Positions 44,860 through 53,552 of a stretch of DNA of 64,000 nucleotides are shown here, in pieces (within the stretch, counting starts at the first letter, position 1; each line of letters begins with the position of its first letter). The notes beneath the pieces are model-generated. The model had not been told where the DNA came from. It saw only the letters and a program-made list of their open reading frames with translations, and searched no databases. A program made the translations under genes and the position numbers. Source of the DNA: Bermanella marisrubri. GTDB lineage: Bacteria > Pseudomonadota > Gammaproteobacteria > Pseudomonadales > Oceanobacteraceae. Where the stretch lies: assembly GCF_012295615.1 (NCBI RefSeq), contig NZ_CP051183.1:1515001-1579000 (forward strand), given 5' to 3'.

Positions 44860-45543
44860 CTATGATATCTTAATGTCGATTGAAGCCTGCTCGTCATAAC
44901 TATTCACTCTACAAGGGAATATTTTACCAGGAACGTAATATGAAAGGTTGTCATGCTGAATCGTTTGAGTGATAGCTACCTTTTTACCGTGTAATTGTTC
45001 ACCAGAAATTTCGCCCACTAATTCATAGTCGTGGTTACTTTTTGGATTGATTTCTAATAGTTTGAACACAGAGTCGTATTCATCATTATTGAATGTATTG
45101 AAGTCTTGCACATTCAAGTCCAAATATGCATTTATAGGGTTTTCTGGATCAAAGTGTACGGTAATCTTTTCACCTATTTCGAAAGGTCGTACAAGAACCC
45201 TAGAGTCGACTTGGAAATCCCTTTGGTAGTCTAAATAATTTACAGAGAAGATAGTTTGATTTGCTGTTTTCTTGTAGTTTGTGATAAGGCCGCTAGTTGT
45301 TTGTGCTTCTGAGGTTAAGCTGACGTTTCTTTGTGCTTTAAATAGGTATGAAATGATTGATGTAGCCTTAGGAAGGATAAGTAGGTTTAGCACCAAAAAT
45401 ATTCCAATTGCTAGCCCGATGATTCCACCAATGGCGTCTTTCATTCCCCTGAAAATGTCGAAATATAAAGCTGTTGCAATCCAAGTTATCGATACTAATA
45501 GGCTTATTATGATATTTCTTCGGCTAATTTTGGGTGCAGACAT
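44860..45543 (-). CDS. DUF3592-like membrane protein
   Basis: The start is ATG 45543 (MSAPKISRRN); the ATG 15 bp upstream contains its GGAG ribosome site. 227 residues: two N-terminal helices (about 9-27 and 34-57), then strands with TSGLITNYKKTANQTIFSVNYLDYQRDF and GEKITVHFDPENP, the DUF3592-like pattern. A second copy of the pattern may follow (HDYELVGEISGEQLHGKKVAITQTIQHDNLSYYVPG). It belongs to a three-gene array behind vgrG; function unknown, immunity or accessory role possible. Confidence 0.7.
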   Translation of the reverse strand: MSAPKISRRNIIISLLVSITWIATALYFDIFRGMKDAIGGIIGLAIGIFLVLNLLILPKATSIISYLFKAQRNVSLTSEAQTTSGLITNYKKTANQTIFSVNYLDYQRDFQVDSRVLVRPFEIGEKITVHFDPENPINAYLDLNVQDFNTFNNDEYDSVFKLLEINPKSNHDYELVGEISGEQLHGKKVAITQTIQHDNLSYYVPGKIFPCRVNSYDEQASIDIKIS

Positions 45544-45560
45544 TGATTTACACTCCATGT

Positions 45561-45935
45561 CTATTCAAAGTCTACAAAGGCTGTATTAGGGTTTTTACTG
45601 TTATATTTAATAGGTATTACATCACCTGGCGATACGTCATGTATGAAGTTAGGTGGTAAGTCTTTGAATACCTTTACGATATCTAGATATGCAATCTCGG
45701 CATCGTATAGGGGTTGATGTGGCCCACCCAATAGTTTTCCATTAGCTTTAATTTCTAACACACGTCCAGAAGTGGCAGAATCGCATTTAGTTTGTGAATA
45801 CAGGGGGTACAGAAACGTCCAAGCTAGATAAAGTGATGCAAGGCCTCCTATAACCCATGAAGGATTTTTTTGATAAATCGCCATGCATATAGCGGTGATG
45901 CCAAGGAATAGTGCTATTAGACCATATATCTTCAT
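45561..45935 (-). CDS. Small DUF3592-like membrane protein
   Basis: 124 residues with two N-terminal helices (GLIALFLGITAICMAIY; WVIGGLASLYLAWTFLYP) and one DUF3592-like strand domain (SGRVLEIKANGKLLGGPHQP ... VSPGDVIPIKYNSKNPNTAFVDFE). Its ATG directly follows the vgrG stop codon with no gap, so it is translationally coupled to the spike gene. Such position is typical of T6SS adaptor, effector or immunity genes. No toxin motif is present; a membrane-bound immunity or accessory function is a guess. Confidence 0.72.
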   Translation of the reverse strand: MKIYGLIALFLGITAICMAIYQKNPSWVIGGLASLYLAWTFLYPLYSQTKCDSATSGRVLEIKANGKLLGGPHQPLYDAEIAYLDIVKVFKDLPPNFIHDVSPGDVIPIKYNSKNPNTAFVDFE

Positions 45936-48542
45936 TTAACCCACCATAGTTATTTTTGCATTTACGACATTAATATTAGTTTTGGTGATATTGGTAACTT
46001 TGTATTGGTTGATTACGGTTTGCTTTTTATCCGTTTTTAGCTTGCCATTTTCGATTTCATACACTTTATTGTTCGTAATCTTGCCAGCAAGTAATATATC
46101 CGTAAGTAGAGCAGCTGTAGTGGTTAATTTTCCACCGACAAAGTTTTCATTTATCAAACCGGCAACCATTTGCGACTTCATTGCTAAGTTAAACCAATCC
46201 TCATTGCCGGAAATAGTTGCTTTCTTAGATGGTGTCATCTCAATAGAGCTAATCTCGGTAGCTGCTTGTGTCTGTTTAGAAACTTTTCCAGCCACTATAT
46301 TGGTCTCTGTCTCATCACCCGAGATTGTATTATTTGTTTCTTTCTTTTCTGCAATACATTTTATGCTTAAATCGCCCATTATCTCTTGGCTAAAGTTACC
46401 TGTTATCTTCTCAGAAACATCACCAGTTATCTCACTCGTATGATTACCCGTTTGAACATGCTTCATTTCACCTTTGTGGTGAACGTCAATGACGCCTTCA
46501 TTGTATCTGGCTTCATCGCCAACGGTTTTGATTGCTAAGGTCTTATCACTTACTTTTCCATTTATACCAGAAGTATCTGGCATGCCAGAGTCAGTCTTTA
46601 GTTGATTTTCTATGTAACGACCACCGAAGTTTATAGTGACATGCTGACCGTTACCGTCAATCCCTTTGCCCCAATTTCGTTCTACACCTTGATGGTAGTT
46701 ATACTTATTGCCAAAGTCTTTTTTAATAAAGCCAACTTCGCGTTCGTCGCTTAACCCTTTCTGAAGATCGCTTCTTACGATTGATGCAACACTTTGATCA
46801 AATGAATCTAACTTGTCACTGACATCAAACTCTTCACCCTTACTATTATCCTGATAAGCATGATTTTCGACATATTGCTGACCAAAATTATAAGTAGCAT
46901 TAAGACCGTAATTAAAGTCGACGCCTTCACGCCATTGATAGCGATTACCGTAAGTGCGCTCTATGTGAGCGTCGCCTTTGATGGTATCAACAGGGCTGCC
47001 TTGATCTGCACCCAAGGAATCAAGTTCTTTCAATTCATGTTGTTTGATGTGCTCTTTGACATTGGCTGGATCTAAATTCGCCGTCATGTGCAATGACTGG
47101 CGTGATTTAAGTGCGCCGGTATAGAGCATGCCGTCAGTGATGAGGGCTGCATGGTGAGGGTTTTCATGCGTCACTGGATGCAGAACGGATTGCGAGTTCT
47201 CAAGTGCGTTCATGATATAGGGGCGGTTAGGGTTGCCCGCGATAAAACCGATTTGAACTTCTGTACCTGGAGTTAGCGGTATATCTAGGTGATTGCTTCG
47301 TGCTGAATGGCTAGCGTGACGAATCCAATTCGATATCTTTTCTTCTTGGCCACGCATGAAGTCAAAGGTCACTTGGTATTTACCTACTTCGTTGCGCTGA
47401 GCCAAGGTTTGGTCGTTTGCTGCGCTATAAACTCGGCCAGTGGTTGAGATTACTGACGGTATATCCGTTCTGCGTTCAGGGCGATATTGGGTATCTTTGG
47501 GAATGCCTTTGAATGAACACTCGTAATAAGGGGAGGTGCCAGCTGAAGCGGATTTGGCCCCTTGATCTAGATTGCTACCCGAGTGTTGAACCTCCGTGAT
47601 CAAAATATCGTGTATGTCCCCGCTAGGTGTTTCTACGGATAATACAAAACCCGGCGTGATGCATGGCAAACCTGTGGTTCCGCTAAACACGGTTTTATAG
47701 GCTTGCATTTCTTCTAAGCGAATTTTGGCAAGAAATTCTGCCTCATCTTTATTGTCGGCGCCTTCGTCGGCCATGTTGACGTTGGTTTTGCCATCTTGAA
47801 CGTCTCCAGCAATCCCTTGGAATAGCTCCATGGCTTGGTCTGGGTTGGTTTCCGTGATGATGACGCTGTCAGGTACTGCATTGTAAACGCGTCGCAATGT
47901 GCGCACGGTATCAAAGCTGTTTGTTGGGTTATTGGTTTCATCTAGCTTTACTGGTGAAACGGGTAAGTCTTCGTAATTGGTATCGTCGGCGAAAACGAGA
48001 CGGCCGCCTTGATAATGATCGAAGTAATAATAAATGCCCCAGTGTTCAGCAAGGCGTGATACGAAGTTAAAATTTGATTCACTGTATTGGCAAATGAATT
48101 CTTTTTTCGGGTAGTTGCCGGTCAATGCGAAGTGGTGATCTAGCATAAGATCGTTACTAAGCTCGTCGGTTAAAATGTCTTTAGCGGTTTGATCAGTGTA
48201 TATATCGTAAGACTGGTTGTTACGCTGACGCCATAGGGCTGGAACCATTTTAGCGATATAAAACTTGTGGGTATTGGATTGCTCAAATACTTCTTCCACT
48301 GAGCTGAACACACCTATAATTTGGTAAGGATCTTTTTCCTCATTATCATTAGAGTCGATAGTCAGAGTAATGTCTTCTTGCGTTAGGATAGAGTGATCCA
48401 TGGTACTCGCGGTATCTTTTGCAACTTTGAAGTGAATATTCAATTCAAAGAAGTGCGAGATGGATTCAGTGCCTTCCATAGCGGTGATTTCGAGTTCGCT
48501 AGGGAAACTGGCAGAGGCAATTTTAAAAACAGGTTGAGCCAT
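45936..48542 (-). CDS. vgrG: T6SS spike protein VgrG (TssI)
   Basis: 868 residues. The gp27-like base (about 1-380: SHFFELNIHFKV, FICQYSESNFNFVSRLAEHWGIYYYF) is followed by the gp5 OB-fold (EVQIGFIAGNPNRPYIMNALENSQS) and a needle. About 230 residues come after the usual core, with repeats of the IxGDVSEKITGNFSQEIMGDLS type (beta-helix needle) and an unusual tail (VYEIENGKLKTDKKQ ... NVVNAKITMVG). No enzymatic domain is recognised. It is the trimeric tip of the T6SS tube, which carries PAAR proteins and effectors. It has its own sigma-70-like promoter and starts a unit with three DUF3592-like genes. Confidence 0.95.
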   Translation of the reverse strand: MAQPVFKIASASFPSELEITAMEGTESISHFFELNIHFKVAKDTASTMDHSILTQEDITLTIDSNDNEEKDPYQIIGVFSSVEEVFEQSNTHKFYIAKMVPALWRQRNNQSYDIYTDQTAKDILTDELSNDLMLDHHFALTGNYPKKEFICQYSESNFNFVSRLAEHWGIYYYFDHYQGGRLVFADDTNYEDLPVSPVKLDETNNPTNSFDTVRTLRRVYNAVPDSVIITETNPDQAMELFQGIAGDVQDGKTNVNMADEGADNKDEAEFLAKIRLEEMQAYKTVFSGTTGLPCITPGFVLSVETPSGDIHDILITEVQHSGSNLDQGAKSASAGTSPYYECSFKGIPKDTQYRPERRTDIPSVISTTGRVYSAANDQTLAQRNEVGKYQVTFDFMRGQEEKISNWIRHASHSARSNHLDIPLTPGTEVQIGFIAGNPNRPYIMNALENSQSVLHPVTHENPHHAALITDGMLYTGALKSRQSLHMTANLDPANVKEHIKQHELKELDSLGADQGSPVDTIKGDAHIERTYGNRYQWREGVDFNYGLNATYNFGQQYVENHAYQDNSKGEEFDVSDKLDSFDQSVASIVRSDLQKGLSDEREVGFIKKDFGNKYNYHQGVERNWGKGIDGNGQHVTINFGGRYIENQLKTDSGMPDTSGINGKVSDKTLAIKTVGDEARYNEGVIDVHHKGEMKHVQTGNHTSEITGDVSEKITGNFSQEIMGDLSIKCIAEKKETNNTISGDETETNIVAGKVSKQTQAATEISSIEMTPSKKATISGNEDWFNLAMKSQMVAGLINENFVGGKLTTTAALLTDILLAGKITNNKVYEIENGKLKTDKKQTVINQYKVTNITKTNINVVNAKITMVG

Positions 48543-48582
48543 TTAACGATCCTTATTACACATCACTCCATTGCGATAGCGC

Positions 48583-48612
48583 ATTATAGGAAAGATGATT
48601 TCAAATTGTCTA
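48583..48612 (-). promoter_or_regulatory. Sigma-70 promoter of vgrG
   Basis: On the minus strand, TAGACA (48612-48607), an 18-bp spacer and a perfect TATAAT (48588-48583), 41 bp upstream of the vgrG start. It separates the vgrG unit from the long tss operon. Confidence 0.65.
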
Positions 48613-48673
48613 CGAATTGTAAAATAGGGTATTGGAAATGCGTACTGGTTAGAATTTCCGGCCCTATAAAACC

Positions 48674-49078
48674 CTACTTAAGCACTAATACTTTTGCTTG
48701 TGCTGGCGCCATGGTGACACCTGGTACGTTCATGCTACTACCGTTCTGTCCGGTCATGGAAGTCAAACGCGCCGCAGGCTTACCACCAAAGAATGTTGCG
48801 GTGCTGCCCATCAGGAATTTTGTCGGGCCCATAATCATACCCGAAATAAGTCCGCCCGCTACGCCAGGTTGATCACCGTTACTCATGGGAATTTGCGTGC
48901 CCACAGTGTGGCCAAAGCCACCGGAAATGAGTACTTTCATGGCTGCCGTCGCTGGCATGGCGGTCGCCCCCATAGATATATTAGGGTAGGGAATCGGTAC
49001 GATGGCTGGACCCACCGGGGTTTTACATACGTCGGGCATACCCATGTTGGTGCCGCCCATTTGACAATTGGCAAACAT
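48674..49078 (-). CDS. PAAR-like DUF4150 protein
   Basis: 134 residues, Gly-, Met- and Pro-rich: MFANCQMGGTNMGMPDVCKTP, then PIPYPNIS, VLISGGFGHTVGT and FLMGSTATFFGGKPAARLTSMTGQNG. This is the DUF4150 fold, a PAAR-type cone that caps VgrG. There is no C-terminal extension, so it carries no fused effector; cargo would have to bind it separately. It lies 9 bp from the DUF3540 gene in the same operon. Confidence 0.9.
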   Translation of the reverse strand: MFANCQMGGTNMGMPDVCKTPVGPAIVPIPYPNISMGATAMPATAAMKVLISGGFGHTVGTQIPMSNGDQPGVAGGLISGMIMGPTKFLMGSTATFFGGKPAARLTSMTGQNGSSMNVPGVTMAPAQAKVLVLK

Positions 49079-49087
49079 AATCTCTCC

Positions 49088-49714
49088 TTAGCCCATGTGG
49101 ATGCGATCGCCATTGATTTTAACGTCCGACTTGGCCGTGATATCAACTTGCTTAGAGCGTTGAATAAACGCATTTTTGATGGTGTGAATCACGTCTTGCG
49201 CTTTTACTTGCTCTAGGCGCTCAATAAACTTAAAGCTGTCCTTGATTTTTTGCATCAGCGTGCCCGTAGAAACATGAGTGGTTTCACCAACATAATGGGC
49301 GGTATCGGTTTCGACTCGCATTTCTTTGCTCTGCTGATGGTAGTCTTGAGTTTGCAAATCTACAGTCTGGCTTTGTAACCGAGTATGATTGTTCTTTAAC
49401 GCTAAAGTAGGGCTTTCTATTTCAATGCCGTGAGCATGCTGTATCTTCCCCGTTACATGAGCTTCTCTACTCAGAATAGAAACAATGAAATAGCCATGAG
49501 CAGGGTGAAAAAATAGCTCTACTAAATCTCGTTCCTCAGGTTGGTAAAGACAGCTGGTCGCAGCTTTTGCCGAAACAATTTGCCCAGAGTCCAGTTGCAG
49601 AGCAAAGGACGTGTTGTCCTGTTCGAGAACAGTGGCCACGTCACGGGTTGCCTGAGGTGTGTTACCTTTAAACTGATCGTTCAAAAACTGATGCGCGATT
49701 TGTTGAGTTGTCAT
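49088..49714 (-). CDS. DUF3540 T6SS-associated protein
   Basis: 208 residues, soluble. N-terminal strands include SFALQLDSGQIVSAKAATSCLYQPEERDLVELFF and GYFIVSILSR, followed by a long repetitive beta/coil tail (VDLQTQDYHQQSKEMRVETDTAHYVGE ... VDITAKSDVKINGDRIHMG) that looks like a VgrG-needle-like beta-helix. DUF3540 genes are found with DUF2169, pentapeptide and DUF4150 genes in T6SS loci, as here. Function is not established; it may be a loading or spike-extension factor. Confidence 0.85.
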   Translation of the reverse strand: MTTQQIAHQFLNDQFKGNTPQATRDVATVLEQDNTSFALQLDSGQIVSAKAATSCLYQPEERDLVELFFHPAHGYFIVSILSREAHVTGKIQHAHGIEIESPTLALKNNHTRLQSQTVDLQTQDYHQQSKEMRVETDTAHYVGETTHVSTGTLMQKIKDSFKFIERLEQVKAQDVIHTIKNAFIQRSKQVDITAKSDVKINGDRIHMG

Positions 49715-49716
49715 AT

Positions 49717-50808
49717 CTATCCTTGAACCATGTCGTTGTTCAGTTTAACGGGCTTGGGTCGCCATAAATCAGCGCGTTCCCGCTTTTCATCAGTGGCTAG
49801 AGCCAAATACTTTTGAGCAGAGGACCAATTGCAGCCACTATCAAATAACGCATGAAGATTGCAGCGAAATAAATGTACGCTGGAAAAGTCTACGTTCTCA
49901 CACTGGCTATTTGATAGATCCGCATACGATAAATCAGTGCTTGAAAAAACAGAGCCTTGGCAAGTCATTTCTGCAAACTGAGCTTGTATCATAGAGCAGT
50001 TTGATAGGTCACATCCTAACAGATGGGCCTGTTGAAAGTTACTCTGATCTAGTTGGCTTTTGATAAATCGACTTGTGCGAATACTAGAACCAGTGAATAA
50101 AGCCATGGCGCCAGAAACGTGAGAGAAGTTACAACTCTCTATCTTTGCCTCAACGAAGCAGGTTTGCGTTAAGTTTGAGTCACTGAAATCACATTCTGTT
50201 AAATGACTAGTGCGGAACTGCGTTTGGCTTAAATCCAATTGACTGAAATTTTGCCCTGAGAAAGTCGCTTGCTCAAAAATCACAGTATTCATGTAGCTTT
50301 GCTTGAAATCGCAGGACTGAAAATCACATTCGATGTAGTTAGCTCGATGCAAGTTGCTGTTATTGAAATCAATATCATTTAGTTGGCAGTTCATAAAGCT
50401 ACTAAAAATGAGACTCGCGTTTGCAAAGCGAACACTGTTTAGATTGCCCTCGATAAACTGATTTTCATCTACATTGCTATTGGAAAAATCCAAATGCTGG
50501 AATATGGGGTTTACCCAGTTTGTGCCAGCCAATAGACAATGAGTAAGGTCGCACTGATCGAGCTTGCAATCAATAAACTGACAATCCTCTAGCTTTGATT
50601 CTCGAAAGCTACTTGTTTGCATAAGGCATTCGATGAAGTTCAACTGATTTAAATGCGCTTTCTCAAAAGAACAGGCTTCAAACTGACAGCGCATGAAGAC
50701 GGCGCCTTCAAAAGCGTCATTAGAAAAATTAACACCTTTAATGGTTAAATCCTCGATGGGACGGCCCAGCTTGATTTGATTGATTAAATCCTGAGCATTC
50801 ATTGCCAT
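49717..50808 (-). CDS. Pentapeptide-repeat protein of the T6SS cargo module
   Basis: The start is ATG 50808 (MAMNAQDL), with GGAGG eight bases upstream. 363 residues, almost all pentapeptide repeats (pattern A/C/S-D/N-L/F-x-x, for example CDLTHCLLAG, NLHRANYIECDFQSCDF), forming a right-handed square beta-helix. It overlaps the DUF2169 gene by 10 bp and may have arisen by duplication of the pentapeptide half of that protein. In T6SS loci of this class such proteins accompany PAAR-like caps; the role is unknown. Confidence 0.9.
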   Translation of the reverse strand: MAMNAQDLINQIKLGRPIEDLTIKGVNFSNDAFEGAVFMRCQFEACSFEKAHLNQLNFIECLMQTSSFRESKLEDCQFIDCKLDQCDLTHCLLAGTNWVNPIFQHLDFSNSNVDENQFIEGNLNSVRFANASLIFSSFMNCQLNDIDFNNSNLHRANYIECDFQSCDFKQSYMNTVIFEQATFSGQNFSQLDLSQTQFRTSHLTECDFSDSNLTQTCFVEAKIESCNFSHVSGAMALFTGSSIRTSRFIKSQLDQSNFQQAHLLGCDLSNCSMIQAQFAEMTCQGSVFSSTDLSYADLSNSQCENVDFSSVHLFRCNLHALFDSGCNWSSAQKYLALATDEKRERADLWRPKPVKLNNDMVQG

Positions 50809-53546
50809 TTGTTCGGCCTCCAATCTTCAAGCTTGGTACTGTCCAAAATAGAGCGAGAAAAATCTGTATGATGAACGCGGGCCGATAAGAATTCACAGCC
50901 ATAGAAATTAGAACGTGATAGATTGGCGTTAGACAGATCCGCTTGCATGAAATTACTGGCCATTAAGTTGGTATTGCTTAAGTTGGCACCATTGCAGTCG
51001 GTATTCATGAACAAGGCGTCTTTTACCGTTGAACCACAGAGCTCACCATATTGAAAATTGGATTCGCTCATATCACAGCGATTCATTGTGCAGTTATTGT
51101 AGCGTGTGTGGTTTAAATCGATTTTTCTCAACGTGGCATCAGCCAATATACAGTCATAAAAAAGACTATTGCTGAGTGTGCTATTGCTTAGGATTCGAGT
51201 ATTGGTTAAATCTGATTTTCGCCAGTCGCTGCTAGAAATAATACACTCGATGAAATTGGCGCCACTAAAGTCAGAATCAAAAACGCTTATGCTCTGTAAA
51301 TTACATTCCTGAAATGTAGCAGAGGAAAGCTGACAGCTCTTGAATTCACTGTGAGCGAAACTGCTTTCCAAAAAGGTCGCATCCGAAAAGTTAACGGAAT
51401 TCAGTTGGCATTTTTCAAAGCGTGTTTCCAATAGGTTGGTAATATTGGAAAAGTCGATGGGGCCCAATACTGAATTTGAGAAGTCAGACTTGGCGATTTC
51501 AATCTCTTTTGAGTGGTTTGTACGTAGTTCACAATAAGCAAACATTGAGCCGCCAATATTTGCCTGATCTAGGTTGCAATCAATCAGCTTGGCATGAGAG
51601 AAATCGCAGCGTACGGCAATGGCACCTTGTAAATTCGAGTTTGTTAAATCTGAGTTTTTGAAATTGCATTGTTCAAGGTAGGCGTGCGATAAATCGATGC
51701 CGCGAAGGTCCTTGTCTGAAAAATCAAGGCCAGCAAGATCGCAGTGACTAAGGCTAGCGCCTTTTTCAATTTGTTCGTTTACCCAATCCTGCAGTTCGTT
51801 CAAATCATCCTTATGAGGTAGGGTACCGTGTTCCATCATATGAGCACCCAAACGGTATCCTTCAATTTGAGCCTCATGTCCTGCTTTTAGTTTGGTTTCC
51901 AACTCAACTAAGTCTAGATCTTGTCCATGGCCAGCTTGTTTTATTCGTGTTAGCTCCTCTAGAGTCTTTTGATAGTCTGAGGGCCTTGGAAGTTGAGGTG
52001 GTTGATGTAAACGATCCAGCGCGTCTGACAACGCATTGGCAACCTCGGACTGGTCTTGTTGAATGGCTTCTTCAATTTGATCTTCTAGACGTTTTTGAGC
52101 CTGATCTTTCTGAAACTGTGCATATTCTTCGCTTATCTTACTTAGATCATCAAATGCAGTGAAATCCAGCTTTAATAGATCCAGTTTACCCGTCTCTTTA
52201 TCCATGGGAGATAGACGATCGGCAATCTTTTCGAACTTGATCTGCCATTCATCCTTCTTGGGTACATCTATATCTTGGAGTTGCTGCTCCAGCATAGAGG
52301 TATCTAAACCTTGAGCTTTTTGTTGTTCAATGGCTTCTTGTAGTTGCAGCTTAACTTCGGAAACCTTTTCCTCTTTCGTTTCCTTTAGCTGCTCTTCAAT
52401 ATGCTCAGCCATAATAATGCGGGGCTCGGTTTCTTGGTTAGTCAGTCGAGCCATGCCACAAGGGATGGAATCAGGTATTAAATCTCGCGTAGTGAGTGAA
52501 TAACGCATGCTTAGATCGGGATGAATACGGCCAACTAAGCTGTTGCAATAATCTTTGCGCGTTCTATTTGTAGCATTGTCTTCGTATGCATTGAGTAGAT
52601 ACTGAAATTCGCTGCCATCATTTGTATCTATCTTAATCACACCCCGATAAATCATCATGCCCATGAGTTGATTCGGGAAAAGGGCAATAGTATCGATTCG
52701 ATTATCAATATGGACTAAATCGGATTCGCTAATATCTTGCCATTCAAGTCCGGTTTTCACTAAGTGTGTTTTAACATTAAATCGAGGAATAACACTGTGA
52801 ATCTCACTGTGCTCGGCATGAACGCCTGTTAGTTCAATGGGTTCGCCACCTTCAAGAAAATCCGTGAAATGCTGGTCGGGCATACTGTGATTAAATGCGC
52901 GAAAATCAAAATCCTTAGGATAACCAGGGAAATCCTCTGCGATCCATTTTTCATCATAGGTTCCCATATAGCGCATGCGCAAAGGATGATTAGGCATGAT
53001 GCTGCCAAAACCAGCCGGTGTTGGGTTTTGCTTTGGTGACGTTAAAAGTTGTTTAGGCAATTCCAGATTGGGCATTGCAATCAGTTCTTCACCCCAGTCT
53101 GTCTTAACCGGAGTTGTACCTTTGCCATCAGGATTAGCATCATTACCTTTGCCACCAAAGGCGTTTTGCCAAACCAATGGCATCTCAGTAAAAGGAGTAG
53201 GCGAGGTCGTGCCAGTAAGGCCTCCAGTCCAATAGCGATCACCAATAACACGGATCGTTTTTGTGACATCAGCAATTTTGGCTGTAACATCGAGCGCAGC
53301 CACAGGTTCCGAGTTTAAGGATTGCGCATTACCATAGATAAAAAACTCAGCATGTGTTTTAGGCAAACCTTCATCAATAAAAGGTTCTGGCAGATCCGCT
53401 AATGCTTGGTAGGCTTCGCTGAATAAAAGAGGGTCGCCACCCAATAGCGGAAAGTAAAGCTTACTGGTGATGACCAGATAATTCTGCCCACGAAATTGAA
53501 ATACGCGATAGCCGGATTCTAAATCTAAAGGTTGAATAACATTCAC
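50799..53546 (-). CDS. DUF2169 / coiled-coil / pentapeptide fusion protein
   Basis: 915 residues. The N-terminal about 340 residues form a DUF2169 domain (FRGQNYLVITSKLYFPLLG; PLVWQNAFGGKGNDANPDGKG; GSIMPNHPLRMRYMGTYDEKW). A long charged coiled coil follows (about 370-600, many EQ/K heptads such as KLQLQEAIEQQKAQGLD), then about 300 residues of pentapeptide repeats (SHAYLEQCNFKNSDLTNSNLQG). DUF2169 proteins are T6SS accessory proteins, probably adaptors that place PAAR-like proteins and cargo on VgrG. It starts 6 bp after tssG. Confidence 0.92.
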   Translation of the reverse strand: MNVIQPLDLESGYRVFQFRGQNYLVITSKLYFPLLGGDPLLFSEAYQALADLPEPFIDEGLPKTHAEFFIYGNAQSLNSEPVAALDVTAKIADVTKTIRVIGDRYWTGGLTGTTSPTPFTEMPLVWQNAFGGKGNDANPDGKGTTPVKTDWGEELIAMPNLELPKQLLTSPKQNPTPAGFGSIMPNHPLRMRYMGTYDEKWIAEDFPGYPKDFDFRAFNHSMPDQHFTDFLEGGEPIELTGVHAEHSEIHSVIPRFNVKTHLVKTGLEWQDISESDLVHIDNRIDTIALFPNQLMGMMIYRGVIKIDTNDGSEFQYLLNAYEDNATNRTRKDYCNSLVGRIHPDLSMRYSLTTRDLIPDSIPCGMARLTNQETEPRIIMAEHIEEQLKETKEEKVSEVKLQLQEAIEQQKAQGLDTSMLEQQLQDIDVPKKDEWQIKFEKIADRLSPMDKETGKLDLLKLDFTAFDDLSKISEEYAQFQKDQAQKRLEDQIEEAIQQDQSEVANALSDALDRLHQPPQLPRPSDYQKTLEELTRIKQAGHGQDLDLVELETKLKAGHEAQIEGYRLGAHMMEHGTLPHKDDLNELQDWVNEQIEKGASLSHCDLAGLDFSDKDLRGIDLSHAYLEQCNFKNSDLTNSNLQGAIAVRCDFSHAKLIDCNLDQANIGGSMFAYCELRTNHSKEIEIAKSDFSNSVLGPIDFSNITNLLETRFEKCQLNSVNFSDATFLESSFAHSEFKSCQLSSATFQECNLQSISVFDSDFSGANFIECIISSSDWRKSDLTNTRILSNSTLSNSLFYDCILADATLRKIDLNHTRYNNCTMNRCDMSESNFQYGELCGSTVKDALFMNTDCNGANLSNTNLMASNFMQADLSNANLSRSNFYGCEFLSARVHHTDFSRSILDSTKLEDWRPNKWQ

Positions 53547-53552
53547 TTCTCG

